A stretch of DNA of 22,447 nucleotides. It comes from UBA7985 sp965658725. GTDB taxonomy: Bacteria > Pseudomonadota > Alphaproteobacteria > UBA7985. This document shows, piece by piece, positions 1 through 8,123 of the stretch (within the stretch, counting starts at the first letter, position 1; each line of letters starts with the position of its first letter). The DNA is taken from contig CBFHUI010000040.1 in the NCBI GenBank assembly GCA_965658725.1, forward strand, positions 1 to 22,447, given 5' to 3'. The notes below the pieces were generated by a model. The model was not told the DNA's origin and did no database searches. It worked only from the letters and a program-made list of their open reading frames with translations. The position numbers were made by a program, and so were the translations under genes.

Positions 1-856
1 GTTCCAAGTGCTGGCGCTGCGCCGCATAGAAGTCATTCAGGAAGGCTTCATGCAACGCGGGTGCAATTTCGCTTTCATAACCGATCTTGGAAGCGATGCG
101 TTCGACGATGCGGGCGTGAACGTCATCGTCCTTGTGGAACTGGCCCTGCCGAAGCACCTCTTCGAGGACCTGCAGCTCAAACCGGCCATAGGTTTCCATC
201 TGCGCGGCGGTAAAGCGAAAGGTCGCGGGTTGCGCCTGTGCACTGGCCGCGACATCAGGCAGCAACCGCGGCACAGGTTGGACGACCACAATCGTTCCAC
301 CCATCAAATCCCCCAGCCGCCGCCGATCCGCGTCGAACCAGATGTAAGCTGACAAACCAACCGCCCAGGTCAGCGACATGAGGCTAGAGAGGGGTGACGC
401 CTGCCCTACCAGACCGAAGCCAGCGGAGAGGGGAAGGAACAGCTCCACCTGCCGCATGAAATTGCGCACCACCAGCCCCCGCAGTGCCAGCGGCTGACCG
501 TTTGCCCCGACTACGCGCAAGCCCATGACGTGCTTGCCCGGCGTTTTGCCCTGCCAGAACACTTCGAAGCTCATGAAGTAAAAGAACTGGAAGAAGAATG
601 AGGCCATGAGCAAGACGACGTTGAGAAACTGAACCCCATTCAGGTTCACGCCGGTCATTGCTGCGAAGAGAAGGACCACGGCCGCATAGGCCAGCAGCGT
701 GGCTGCAATCTGGACCACCACGTCGATCGTCACAGCAAGCAACCTCTGCGCTCGGGTGGCGAGCGTGAACTCCACCTCCACCCCTTCAGGCGTCAGGACG
801 CGGCGGACACCGTTCGTTTCGCGGCCATCGCGGATGCGCTGTATGTCAAACGTCAT
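1..856 (-). CDS. RDD family membrane protein, 3' end outside the window
   Basis: The minus-strand frame stays open from ATG at 856 to the left edge, giving 285 codons with no stop, so the C-terminus is missing. It carries an RDD domain. The first arginine/aspartate element lies near residues 35-45 and leads into a hydrophobic helix (about 45-67); a second helix is at about 79-98. The conserved loop GKTPGKHVMGLRVV is at 103-116, and the closing element RRLGDLMGGTIVV is at 179-191. RDD proteins are integral membrane proteins, and most have no assigned reaction. After the domain comes a predicted soluble tail of at least 95 residues rich in acidic and basic residues. The start overlaps the end of the SpoIIM-like gene by 11 bases, so the two are probably translationally coupled. 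This is the last visible gene of the MoxR/DUF58 cluster. The family is clear; the function is unknown. Confidence 0.92.
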   Translation of the reverse strand, partial: MTFDIQRIRDGRETNGVRRVLTPEGVEVEFTLATRAQRLLAVTIDVVVQIAATLLAYAAVVLLFAAMTGVNLNGVQFLNVVLLMASFFFQFFYFMSFEVFWQGKTPGKHVMGLRVVGANGQPLALRGLVVRNFMRQVELFLPLSAGFGLVGQASPLSSLMSLTWAVGLSAYIWFDADRRRLGDLMGGTIVVVQPVPRLLPDVAASAQAQPATFRFTAAQMETYGRFELQVLEEVLRQGQFHKDDDVHARIVERIASKIGYESEIAPALHEAFLNDFYAAQRQHLE

Positions 857-1916
857 GGCCGCCCCTCCCGCGCAGAGCCTGCCACCAACCGCCCGTGGCG
901 AAGTAGGCGAGGAACAGCGCGCCCAGACCCCAACCGATCACCAGCCGCCAGACGAGCACGTCAACGGCCTGTCGCAAGTAGCCCTCGATCAGGCCTGCGA
1001 GGATCAGCATCACCACCGCGCCCATGGCCACTTCTCCGGCCCGCTGGCCGTTCTCGCGCAACCGCGCTGCCCGGCTCTTGCGGCCCGGAAACAGCACCCC
1101 GCGCCCAACATGAATCCCAGCCGCCCCGGCCAGAATGATTGCGCCCAGCTCGGTCACGCCGTGGATCGACAGCCAGGCAATGATGTCCAGGCCCAACCCT
1201 TTGTCATGAAACACCGAATAAAACAGTCCGATGATCAATCCATTGAAGAACAGCAGTCCCAGCGTCGGAACCGCCCCCGCGACCCCCAAGGCAAAGGCCA
1301 GCAGCGCAACCCCGACGTTGTTGATCATCAGGCTCAGCGCAAACTCAGCCCAGCCATAGGTCCGCTGCGCCAGCCCACCGGGGTCGTAAATCGTCTGCCT
1401 TAGTGTCTCAACCGATTGGTCCGGCCCGCGCCCGCTGAAGGGGTCGTCGCCCACAATGGTCGTCAACCAACCCAGATCCTCGTGGTAAAGGACAAAGCCA
1501 AACACAGCGCCCAGCGCAAACACGGCAAGCGACACTACCAGCGACGGCCACAGATCGCACACCGCGTGGGGCAGTCCTCGGAGAAAGAAATCAACCGCCG
1601 CGACGCCGGGGCGCTTTGGACGGGTGTACATCAGGCTGTAAGCGCGCGCGGCAAGGGCTTCGAGATAGTCCTGAACTGCCCGATCCAGCGAGATTTCCCG
1701 TGCCACCGACAACGAAGACAGCGCTTGGCGATACAGCGTCGCAAACAGCAGGCTTTCGTCAAAACTCAGCGCACTCACGCCGCGCGTCTCGACCTTGGCA
1801 ATCAACCCTTCGAGCGCTTCCCACTGCGGCTGACGCTCTCGGCGGAACTGCACGGACTTGAGGTCAAAGCCGAACCCACTCGCGTCTGGAGCCGAACGGT
1901 CTTCAGAAAGGCTCAC
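846..1916 (-). CDS. Stage II sporulation protein M (SpoIIM/DUF95) family membrane protein
   Basis: This 356-residue multi-pass membrane protein has a soluble N-terminus (about 1-115) followed by about six hydrophobic segments: near 123-144, 191-214, 215-236, 244-274, 296-314 and 323-341. Features typical of the SpoIIM/DUF95 family are visible. There is an INN motif at 198-200 entering a glycine-rich helix, the pair H252-G253 with E256 in a membrane helix, and E311 in the segment LIEGYL. The family is named after a Bacillus engulfment protein, but relatives in non-sporulating bacteria commonly sit beside MoxR, DUF58 and RDD genes, and this one does. The start overlaps the DUF58 stop by 4 bases and the end overlaps the RDD gene by 11, which indicates one operon. 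A membrane anchor or channel-like role within the cluster is inference only. No sporulation function is implied. Confidence 0.9.
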   Translation of the reverse strand: MSLSEDRSAPDASGFGFDLKSVQFRRERQPQWEALEGLIAKVETRGVSALSFDESLLFATLYRQALSSLSVAREISLDRAVQDYLEALAARAYSLMYTRPKRPGVAAVDFFLRGLPHAVCDLWPSLVVSLAVFALGAVFGFVLYHEDLGWLTTIVGDDPFSGRGPDQSVETLRQTIYDPGGLAQRTYGWAEFALSLMINNVGVALLAFALGVAGAVPTLGLLFFNGLIIGLFYSVFHDKGLGLDIIAWLSIHGVTELGAIILAGAAGIHVGRGVLFPGRKSRAARLRENGQRAGEVAMGAVVMLILAGLIEGYLRQAVDVLVWRLVIGWGLGALFLAYFATGGWWQALRGRGGHDV

Positions 1917-3232
1917 AGCAGGCTCCTTTCCTTGACCGACAAGTAGGTGTTGAGCAAAGCGGCAGAGAACCCCTTGGGCGGGACCTCCAACACCTCGACC
2001 CCCAGTCTGCGCAAGCGGTCAAAGACCACCCGCCGCTCGTTGGCAAAGGTCTCAGCGACCACTGCGCGAGTGGCGTCTACGAGACCTTCAGGTTGCTGAT
2101 CGAGGATGCGGTCAGCAAAGGGGTCTTTGGGAACGGCGAAGACAACCAGATGCTTGCGGGTCAGTGCAGCAACGTTCTCCATCAGCAATGCAGCCGTGAT
2201 GGTGTCCGTAAAGTCGGTGAACAGCACGATCAAGCTCCGCCGCCCGATCCGCTGGTTCAGCCCAGACAGGCCAAGCGTGAAGTTCGTCTCGCGGCTGATG
2301 TAGTCGATGTCCTGTGTCGCCAGGCGAAGCGGGTTGAAGGCCGGCTTCCCGCCGCGGGGCGCGACAAAAGACCGGGGCGTGTCGGCAAAGGCGTAGAGGC
2401 CGATGCTATCGCCCGTACTCAGCCCCAGCCAGGCAAGTTTCAGAGCGGCGTTGATCGCGTGGTCGAGCTTGGGCACGCCTTCGATCGGTTCGCGCATCAG
2501 ATAGCCTGTGTCATGGGCGAGGATGATCTGGTGGTTGCGCTCGACCTGCATGTCCTTGACCAGCAGCTTGCGGTGTCGGGCTGAGTGCTTCCAGTCGATG
2601 TGCCGGGTTTCGTGGCCAGCCTGAAACTCCATGAGAGCCTCGAACTCGCTACCGCTGCCGACGATGCGTTGCACCTTCGCGCCGAAGTCCTCAGCGAGCT
2701 TACGCAGTTGCACAGCCTCGCGCTGGACCGCGCGAACGTTGGGAATGACGGCGACTTCCCAATCTGTGCGGATCACCCGGCGCCGCTCGACCAGCAGCCA
2801 CGGCCCGGCCCAGCCCAAATGCACTGCCGGCAGTTGGACGGTCCCGCGCGCGGTTGGACGAATGCGATATTCGAGCGCGGCGGCGACGGTGTCGCTGGGG
2901 TCAAAGCCAGTGCTGAGCGTGGGTAGGTCTTCGATGGGACCGGTCACGTCAGGTGCAGCCCGCAGGAAGGTCGCTTGACCGCGGCCCTGCGCGCTGAATC
3001 GCAAGACCAGCGGATCATCCTCCCCAATATACAGGACCGGCGGTGCACTCACGTCCATCCGCAACCGTCCACCGGGTAAGGCGCGCAGGGCGTCGAGCAG
3101 CATGGCCAGCACCAACACCAGCCAACCGCCTGCAATCACCCACCACAGCTGCGGCTGCAGCGCCGCGACGGCGAGCGAGGCCAAAGTCAGCCAGACGCCA
3201 AACCAGAGGGCACGCGGGGCGGGACGAAACAT
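1913..3232 (-). CDS. DUF58 domain protein (degenerate von Willebrand factor A-like)
   Basis: The protein has 439 residues, with two N-terminal hydrophobic segments (about 8-28 and 30-48), a beta-rich middle, and a DUF58 core. The DUF58 signature is plain: a GSGSEFEAL stretch at 192-200, then R210-H-I-D-W at 210-214, SARHRKLLVKD at 217-227 and E231. A VWA-like fold follows. DUF58 proteins are usually encoded beside a MoxR AAA+ ATPase and are thought to be its partner or adaptor. The usual metal site DxSxS is not intact here: the equivalent position reads D241-T-G-Y-L. The later T339-D340 pair is kept. Metal-dependent adhesion may therefore be lost. The gene starts 10 bases below the MoxR stop and overlaps the SpoIIM-like gene by 4 bases. 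Family assignment is firm; function is inferred from context. Confidence 0.92.
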   Translation of the reverse strand: MFRPAPRALWFGVWLTLASLAVAALQPQLWWVIAGGWLVLVLAMLLDALRALPGGRLRMDVSAPPVLYIGEDDPLVLRFSAQGRGQATFLRAAPDVTGPIEDLPTLSTGFDPSDTVAAALEYRIRPTARGTVQLPAVHLGWAGPWLLVERRRVIRTDWEVAVIPNVRAVQREAVQLRKLAEDFGAKVQRIVGSGSEFEALMEFQAGHETRHIDWKHSARHRKLLVKDMQVERNHQIILAHDTGYLMREPIEGVPKLDHAINAALKLAWLGLSTGDSIGLYAFADTPRSFVAPRGGKPAFNPLRLATQDIDYISRETNFTLGLSGLNQRIGRRSLIVLFTDFTDTITAALLMENVAALTRKHLVVFAVPKDPFADRILDQQPEGLVDATRAVVAETFANERRVVFDRLRRLGVEVLEVPPKGFSAALLNTYLSVKERSLL

Positions 3233-3241
3233 CGGCTCGGT

Positions 3242-4204
3242 CTAGCGCGGGGCCGGGACGGCGGCGAGGATGGCGTCCAGCACATCGTCCGTCGTCCGCC
3301 CTTCGATCTCTGCGGTGGGCGAGAGCACCACCCGATGTCTCAGTGCTGGGATCAGCAGGGTTTTGATGTCATCCGGCAGCACAAAGTCACGCCCATCAAA
3401 CCCGGCCCAAACCCGCGCCGCTTGGACCAGCGCCGTCGCTGCACGTGTCGATGCGCCATAGGACAGGGACGGGTCTTCGCGGGTCGCGCGGAACAGCTCG
3501 ATCACGTACTCGGCGATATCCTCCTGAATCCGCACCGAGCGCAGGGTCTCTCGCAGCGCCTGTAACCGCGCTGCTGGCACCACAGCCTCAATCCCCAGCG
3601 CGTCAAAGCTCGTCATCTGGCTGCGCTGGCCGTGGGTGAGCAGGATTTGCACTTCATCTTCAGCTGAGGGGAAATCGACAAGGATCTTGAACAAGAAACG
3701 GTCTAACTGGGCTTCAGGTAGGGGGTAAGTCCCTTGATGCTCCAGCGGGTTTTGGGTGGCGATGGTCATGAAGTCGTCGCCCATTGAGTAGTCCGTGCCG
3801 TCGATGGTCACGGTCCGCTCGTTCATCACCTGCAACAGCGCCGCCTGCGTCTTGGGCGGGGCGCGGTTGATCTCGTCGGCGAGCAGAACGTCGGTAAAAA
3901 CCGGGCCTTTGGTCAGGACAAAGGATCCGGTCTGGAAGTCATAGATGTTGGTTCCCAGCGCGTCACCGGGCATCAAGTCCGGCGTGAACTGGATACGCCC
4001 GAAGTCCAGCGCCAGCGACGACGAGAACGCCCGCGCCAGCAGCGTCTTCGCCGTCCCCGGTGGGCCTTCAAGCAGCACGTGGCCGCCGGAAAGCAGGGCG
4101 ACAATCAGGTGGTCGATGGTCTCGGACTGCCCAACGACCGCCTTGCCGACTTCATGGTGGATCGCGGCACGCGCGGCGGCGAGATCGGAGAGGTCAAGTG
4201 TCAT
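3242..4204 (-). CDS. MoxR-family AAA+ ATPase
   Basis: The protein has 320 residues, the normal size for MoxR ATPases. The Walker A motif GPPGTAKT is at 47-54, Walker B VLLADEIN is at 106-113, sensor 1 ATQNP is at 149-153, and the LPEAQLDRF element is at 162-170. A small helical lid domain follows. MoxR ATPases act as cytoplasmic ATP-driven chaperones that mature or assemble partner complexes, often with VWA-type proteins; the studied examples are the MoxR, RavA and CoxD groups. The gene sits directly before the DUF58 gene, its expected partner. It overlaps the end of the upstream DUF4350 gene by 11 bases, which points to coupled translation. The client of this ATPase cannot be read from the sequence. 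Which MoxR subfamily it belongs to would need a phylogeny. Confidence 0.96.
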   Translation of the reverse strand: MTLDLSDLAAARAAIHHEVGKAVVGQSETIDHLIVALLSGGHVLLEGPPGTAKTLLARAFSSSLALDFGRIQFTPDLMPGDALGTNIYDFQTGSFVLTKGPVFTDVLLADEINRAPPKTQAALLQVMNERTVTIDGTDYSMGDDFMTIATQNPLEHQGTYPLPEAQLDRFLFKILVDFPSAEDEVQILLTHGQRSQMTSFDALGIEAVVPAARLQALRETLRSVRIQEDIAEYVIELFRATREDPSLSYGASTRAATALVQAARVWAGFDGRDFVLPDDIKTLLIPALRHRVVLSPTAEIEGRTTDDVLDAILAAVPAPR

Positions 4205-5525
4205 GGATCAGCGCTTTCCTGAATGCGTGAATGGTGGTTGCTGCGCCTGCAGCCTGCGAGTTGCTGAGTGTGTCAGTGCTGGCCCGGAGGCGGTCGGAGA
4301 CAGGGCTCAGGCGAAGGCTCTCCGCGACGCCGCGACGCTCAGCAACGGCGTCGAGCCAGCCTCTCAAACGCGCAAGATCCCCCGTACGGGGGCCGCCCAA
4401 CCGCGCGGCCAGCTGCCGGGTCTGACCGTCAAGATAGCGGCGCAACACTTCGCGGTTGTTCCCCGTCCCGACCAACATGGCCACCGCCGCATCCAGCGCA
4501 ACATCCTTGCCAGCCTCCAGATGCGCCGGGTCTCGCAGCATGGGGCCAAAGCGGCCGAAGGCGACCCAAAACAGCAGTAAGCCCAGCGCCAGCAGCGACC
4601 CGGTAAGAATCCCCAGCGGCCACTCAAACAACCGCTGGATCAGCGAGAACCCACCCCCGGAGCTGCCCACGCGAATATCGCGGTGGTCAAAGACCACAGC
4701 TCCCGGCGCCTTGATGTCTTCGAGCAGCGCCAAGGCAAAGTCGGCATTCTCGGCACGGCGCAGGCCCGCGTTGTTCATCAGATCGGTGTCGGAGAGAAAA
4801 TAGACCTGCGTCCCCCTGATTGTCTGGCGGTAGAGTACGACATGGCCATCGACCCGAACGGTCTCCGCGCCGGTCCACAGGCCATCAAAGGAAACCAGAT
4901 CTTCAACGGCAACGCTCGCGCCCAAACTCCGCCCCTCCGTTATCCCTTTGTGCATTTTGACCCCACGCCGAAATCCAAGGTCGGCGTTTATCGCGCGCTT
5001 TGACCCCACCGTAAGCTTATCCAGAGGGGCCGTGAGGAACCCACCGGGGAGAAGGCGAAGACGGCGGTCCGTGCTGTTTCGCAAGTGCGGCACCAACAGA
5101 ACCGGTACATCGCTCTGTGTCAGAAAGGCACGGAAGGCGAGGCGGGTATCCTGGTCCCCGCTGGTCAGTTGTGGCTCTAGCAAGATACGAAGGCCGACAT
5201 TGCCCAGCGGACTGTTCCCACTGATGCTGGCCCCGCCCATCCTCTCTGCCTGAAGCAGCCGTGCAAGGCCCTGATAGGCGTAGGCATGTTTCGACGCCGG
5301 ACCGGTGGTTTGTCCACGCTCAGCGCTGCGCACTGAATAGGAAGCATCGGACCCTGTTGCCAGCGCCAGCACCATAAGGCCGACGGTAAGCAAACCCAGA
5401 AACCCTCCCCAGAGCACAAAACGCAGGCGGTTTGCCTGCGCCCCTACGCGCTGCGCCAGAGACCGGGTTGCATCAGCAGGGGAAGGGCTGGCTTTGTTTC
5501 GGTTGGTCGATGACGGACCGGACAT
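4194..5525 (-). CDS. DUF4350 domain membrane protein
   Basis: The protein has 443 residues. A basic cytoplasmic N-terminus leads to a transmembrane helix at about 36-57, then a long presumably periplasmic part, a second transmembrane helix at about 303-322, and a cytoplasmic C-terminus. The DUF4350 pattern is visible in the SKHAYAYQGLARLLQAE segment (78-94) and in NNAGLRRAENADFALALLED (251-270). This family is typically the first or second gene of MoxR/DUF58 operons. The start is well constrained: an in-frame TGA lies 12 bases upstream of the ATG. No good Shine-Dalgarno is seen. A 96-base gap separates it from purA, so the five-gene cluster may have its own promoter. The end overlaps the MoxR gene by 11 bases. 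The biochemical role is unknown. Confidence 0.85.
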   Translation of the reverse strand: MSGPSSTNRNKASPSPADATRSLAQRVGAQANRLRFVLWGGFLGLLTVGLMVLALATGSDASYSVRSAERGQTTGPASKHAYAYQGLARLLQAERMGGASISGNSPLGNVGLRILLEPQLTSGDQDTRLAFRAFLTQSDVPVLLVPHLRNSTDRRLRLLPGGFLTAPLDKLTVGSKRAINADLGFRRGVKMHKGITEGRSLGASVAVEDLVSFDGLWTGAETVRVDGHVVLYRQTIRGTQVYFLSDTDLMNNAGLRRAENADFALALLEDIKAPGAVVFDHRDIRVGSSGGGFSLIQRLFEWPLGILTGSLLALGLLLFWVAFGRFGPMLRDPAHLEAGKDVALDAAVAMLVGTGNNREVLRRYLDGQTRQLAARLGGPRTGDLARLRGWLDAVAERRGVAESLRLSPVSDRLRASTDTLSNSQAAGAATTIHAFRKALIHDT

Positions 5526-5621
5526 GGGGATAAAGGCTCAAAGTTTAGAAGCTTTGTCCCATAAAGACAGAAGCGCCTCTGAAAGGCAAACCCCTCCCCC
5601 GTGTCCGGCTCGCTCCGTCGC

Positions 5622-6914
5622 TTAGTCCTCGAACGGATCGCGGACGAGAATGGTGTCTTCGCGCTTGGGCGAGGTTGAGAGCAGTGCAATCGGCACGCCG
5701 ATCAGCTCTTCAACATGGCGCACGTATTTGACGCAGTTTGCTGGCAAATCGGCCCACGACCGCGCGCCAAAAGTACTTTCGGACCAACCGGGAACGACCT
5801 CATAGATCGGCTCGACCGCCGCCTGTTCATCGGGCGCAGTTGGGAAGTAGTCGAGACGTTCGTCACCCAGCCGATAGCCGACACAAATACGCAGCTCATC
5901 AAAGCCGTCGAGCACGTCGAGCTTGGTAAAGGCGATGCCGCTGATCCCGGAAATCTGAACCGCCTGGCGCACCATCACCGCATCGAACCAGCCACAACGC
6001 CGCTTGCGCCCCGTGACCGTACCGAACTCGCGACCCCGCTCACCCAGTCGCGTGCCAACTTCGTTGTCCTGCTCAGTCGGAAAGGGACCGGAGCCCACGC
6101 GGGTGGTGTAGGCCTTGGTGATACCAAGTACGTAACCGACCTGCCCGGGACCAACGCCCGCCCCGGCTGATGCCTGTCCCGCAACGGTGTTGCTGGAGGT
6201 GACATAGGGGTAAGTCCCGTGATCGATGTCGAGCATGGCCCCTTGTGCGCCTTCGAACAGGATCCTCTCCCGCCGGCGCTTGGCCTCGGCCAGCTGCTGC
6301 CAGACGCGCGCGCGGTAGGGCAGTACCTTTGGCGCAATTTCCTTGAGCAGGCGCAGGTGTTCGTCAAAGTCCGGCTCAGGCTCACCCATGCCGCGCGCAA
6401 GCGCCGCGTGGTGGCGCAGCAGCTCTTCAAGCGCCGACTTCAGCCGCACATCGTCGGCCAGGTCCGATAGCCGCACCGAACGGCGAGCGACTTTGTCTTC
6501 GTAAGCCGGGCCAATGCCGCGGCCCGTGGTACCGATCTTGGCATTCCCGCGCGCGCGCTCCCGCGCGTGGTCCAGCGCGGAGTGGACGGGCAGGATCAGC
6601 GGCGTGTTCTCGGCGATGCCCAGACGGCTTTCGTCGATCTCCAGCCCCAGTTCCCGGCACTTTTCGATCTCCGAGACCAGCGCCCAAGGGTCGAGCACCA
6701 CGCCGTTCCCGATCAGCGCCTGCTTCCCCGGACGCACCACACCCGACGGCAGCAGTGAAAGCGCGTAGGTGACGTCATCGACGACCAGCGTGTGACCCGC
6801 GTTATGACCACCTTGGAAGCGAACCACCACATCGGCGCGCTCAGACAGCCAATCGACGATCTTGCCCTTACCTTCGTCACCCCACTGGGAGCCCACGACT
6901 GCTACGTTAGCCAT
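5622..6914 (-). CDS. purA: Adenylosuccinate synthetase
   Basis: PurA joins IMP and aspartate using GTP to make adenylosuccinate, the first committed step from IMP to AMP, in the cytoplasm. The 430-residue protein has the family's usual length. It begins with the GTP-binding and catalytic loop GDEGKGK at 12-18, with the catalytic Asp13. GGHNAGHT at 35-42 contains the catalytic His41, and TTGRGIGPAYEDK lies near 129-141. The C-terminal half includes GVGPGQVGYVLGITKAYTTR and the VTGRKRRCGWFD loop. A purine-rich stretch (AAGAGAAG) precedes the ATG and serves as a ribosome binding site. It lies 45 bases downstream of hisZ on the same strand. The hisZ-purA pairing links histidine and purine synthesis, two pathways that already share metabolites (ATP and AICAR). 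Confidence 0.98.
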   Translation of the reverse strand: MANVAVVGSQWGDEGKGKIVDWLSERADVVVRFQGGHNAGHTLVVDDVTYALSLLPSGVVRPGKQALIGNGVVLDPWALVSEIEKCRELGLEIDESRLGIAENTPLILPVHSALDHARERARGNAKIGTTGRGIGPAYEDKVARRSVRLSDLADDVRLKSALEELLRHHAALARGMGEPEPDFDEHLRLLKEIAPKVLPYRARVWQQLAEAKRRRERILFEGAQGAMLDIDHGTYPYVTSSNTVAGQASAGAGVGPGQVGYVLGITKAYTTRVGSGPFPTEQDNEVGTRLGERGREFGTVTGRKRRCGWFDAVMVRQAVQISGISGIAFTKLDVLDGFDELRICVGYRLGDERLDYFPTAPDEQAAVEPIYEVVPGWSESTFGARSWADLPANCVKYVRHVEELIGVPIALLSTSPKREDTILVRDPFED

Positions 6915-6959
6915 ATGTTTCTTCTCTTTTTTGCGTTCTGATGGCGCGGGTGGCTTTGC

Positions 6960-7985
6960 TTAGGCCAGATCCACGACGATGATTTCACCTGCGGCCCGAC
7001 GGCGCGCGACCTCTTGGATGTCGGCGTCTGCACCGACGGTAACTTTCTCCGCTCGGGCCTGCGCCGGAACCGCGCGCAGCACGGAGTCCATGTAGAGCGT
7101 AAAGCCGGCAGCCTGCTCGTCGCCGGCCTGATACAGCCCGCCCCGACCCAACTCACCGCGAATGCCCTTGGCGTACAGCACGAACGACAGCCCGGTGTGA
7201 TAGTCAAAGCCCCGCAACTCAGCCGGGTCGAACAAGACATCTGCTTGCGGGTGACGCGCTTCAACGGCTTCCGCGACACTGGCCAGTTCGCGGATGTCCT
7301 TGCCCATGCCTACTTCGTCCATGATCTCGACCGCGCCGCGCCAAGGGCCGAAAGCGCTGATGAGCTTGACCACGTCTTGTACCGCCGCGCTGTCGCCCGC
7401 ACTCTCGGCAAGCGCCGCGTTGCGCTCGTTCAACGCTTGCACCAGGACGGGATCAGCCTGCGCCGCGTCGCGCGCGACGTGCGGCAGGGTCAGGTCCACG
7501 GTCACGTCTTTAACGCCAGCGCGCGCCAAAGCGGTCATGCACAGATCAATGATCTCCACCAGCGCCCGGTTCTCCGCGCCCTCAGGCACGCCAATCAGCT
7601 CGACACCGGCTTGGGTGAACTGTCGCTCAGGACGCAATTGGGAGCCCTTTGCACGCAGGATTTGCCCGCCGTAGGACAGACGCAGCGGGCGCGGCTCGTC
7701 ACGCAGGCGGGTTTGAGCGATGCGGATCACCTGTCCCGTTTTGTCCGAACGCACCACAAGCAGCCCCTCCGCCTGCGGGTCCGCGAGCTTGAAGCCCTTG
7801 CGCAGGCTATCCGGCGCGTAGGCGGTCAGGGTTTCTTCGTATTCCAGCAAAGGCGGCTTGACCCGGTCATAGCCAAAGGACCGGGCGGTTTCGAGGATCG
7901 TGCTGAGCGCCTGCGCTTCAGTCTCCGCCCACGGGGGCAGCTGATCTTCTAGTCCAGCGGGGAGCAAGGATGGCGCGGCGCTCAT
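6960..7985 (-). CDS. hisZ: ATP phosphoribosyltransferase regulatory subunit HisZ
   Basis: HisZ is a catalytically dead relative of class II aminoacyl-tRNA synthetases. It pairs with the short form of HisG to make and regulate the first enzyme of histidine synthesis. The 341-residue protein shows the class II core: a PPLLEYEE element near 43-50, the motif 2 region with RLSYGGQILRAK, and the HisS-like GFDYHTGLSF motif in the C-terminal half. The anticodon-binding domain of true HisS is absent, and at 341 residues it is much shorter than HisS (about 420). The usual GGRYD of HisS reads GGLYQ here, which fits loss of synthetase function. The ATG has an AGAGGG site about 8 bases upstream. It lies between the alaX-like gene and purA on the same strand. 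A short HisG should exist elsewhere in the genome. Confidence 0.93.
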   Translation of the reverse strand: MSAAPSLLPAGLEDQLPPWAETEAQALSTILETARSFGYDRVKPPLLEYEETLTAYAPDSLRKGFKLADPQAEGLLVVRSDKTGQVIRIAQTRLRDEPRPLRLSYGGQILRAKGSQLRPERQFTQAGVELIGVPEGAENRALVEIIDLCMTALARAGVKDVTVDLTLPHVARDAAQADPVLVQALNERNAALAESAGDSAAVQDVVKLISAFGPWRGAVEIMDEVGMGKDIRELASVAEAVEARHPQADVLFDPAELRGFDYHTGLSFVLYAKGIRGELGRGGLYQAGDEQAAGFTLYMDSVLRAVPAQARAEKVTVGADADIQEVARRRAAGEIIVVDLA

Positions 7986-7997
7986 GGCGGCAGCCCT

Positions 7998-8117
7998 CTA
8001 CACTGTGATCTTACCGTCGAGATACAGCACAGCCTTGCAGGTCAGTTCAACCCGGTCGCCCTTGACGCTGAGTTGCGCAGGACCGTGGCGTCCCGAACGC
8101 CAAGCGGGTTGGAATGG
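7998..8117 (-). other. Unexplained 39-codon open stretch between the alaX-like gene and hisZ
   Basis: The 138-base gap between the alaX-like stop and the hisZ start contains a minus-strand reading frame of 39 codons ending in TAG at 7998-8000. It is bounded upstream by TGA at 8118-8120 and lies in the same frame as the alaX-like gene. Its predicted peptide looks protein-like (it contains KGDRVELTCKAVLYLDGK) but has no ATG. The only GTG codon, apart from the one directly before the stop, would leave about ten residues. I do not recognise it. It could be the tail of a decayed gene, a segment reached through a non-standard start, or chance, since stops are sparse in GC-rich DNA. The same gap also holds the weak promoter-like site listed separately. 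Confidence 0.25.
8021..8050 (-). promoter_or_regulatory. Weak sigma70-like promoter candidate for hisZ-purA
   Basis: On the minus strand, TTGAAC (8050 to 8045) is followed after 18 bases by TGTATC (8026 to 8021), about 35 bases before the hisZ ATG. The match to the -35 and -10 consensus is only partial (four of six and three of six). It sits in the longest gap of the minus-strand gene run, where an internal promoter would make sense. This is a guess from pattern and position. Confidence 0.18.
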
Positions 8118-8123
8118 TCAACG

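Noticed and set aside
699..1403. A 234-codon plus-strand frame
   Set aside because: It lies opposite the SpoIIM-like gene, has a composition typical of antisense GC-rich frames (rich in His, Gln, Pro and Arg), and shows no motif.
5526..5621. CAAAG...CTTTG inverted repeat and possible promoter before the DUF4350 gene
   Set aside because: A 5-base stem with an 8-base loop and poor -35/-10 matches; the 96-base gap may hold a promoter but nothing specific can be supported.
7014..7952. A 312-codon plus-strand frame
   Set aside because: It is wholly antisense to hisZ, with low-complexity Arg/Gln/His content and no recognisable domain.
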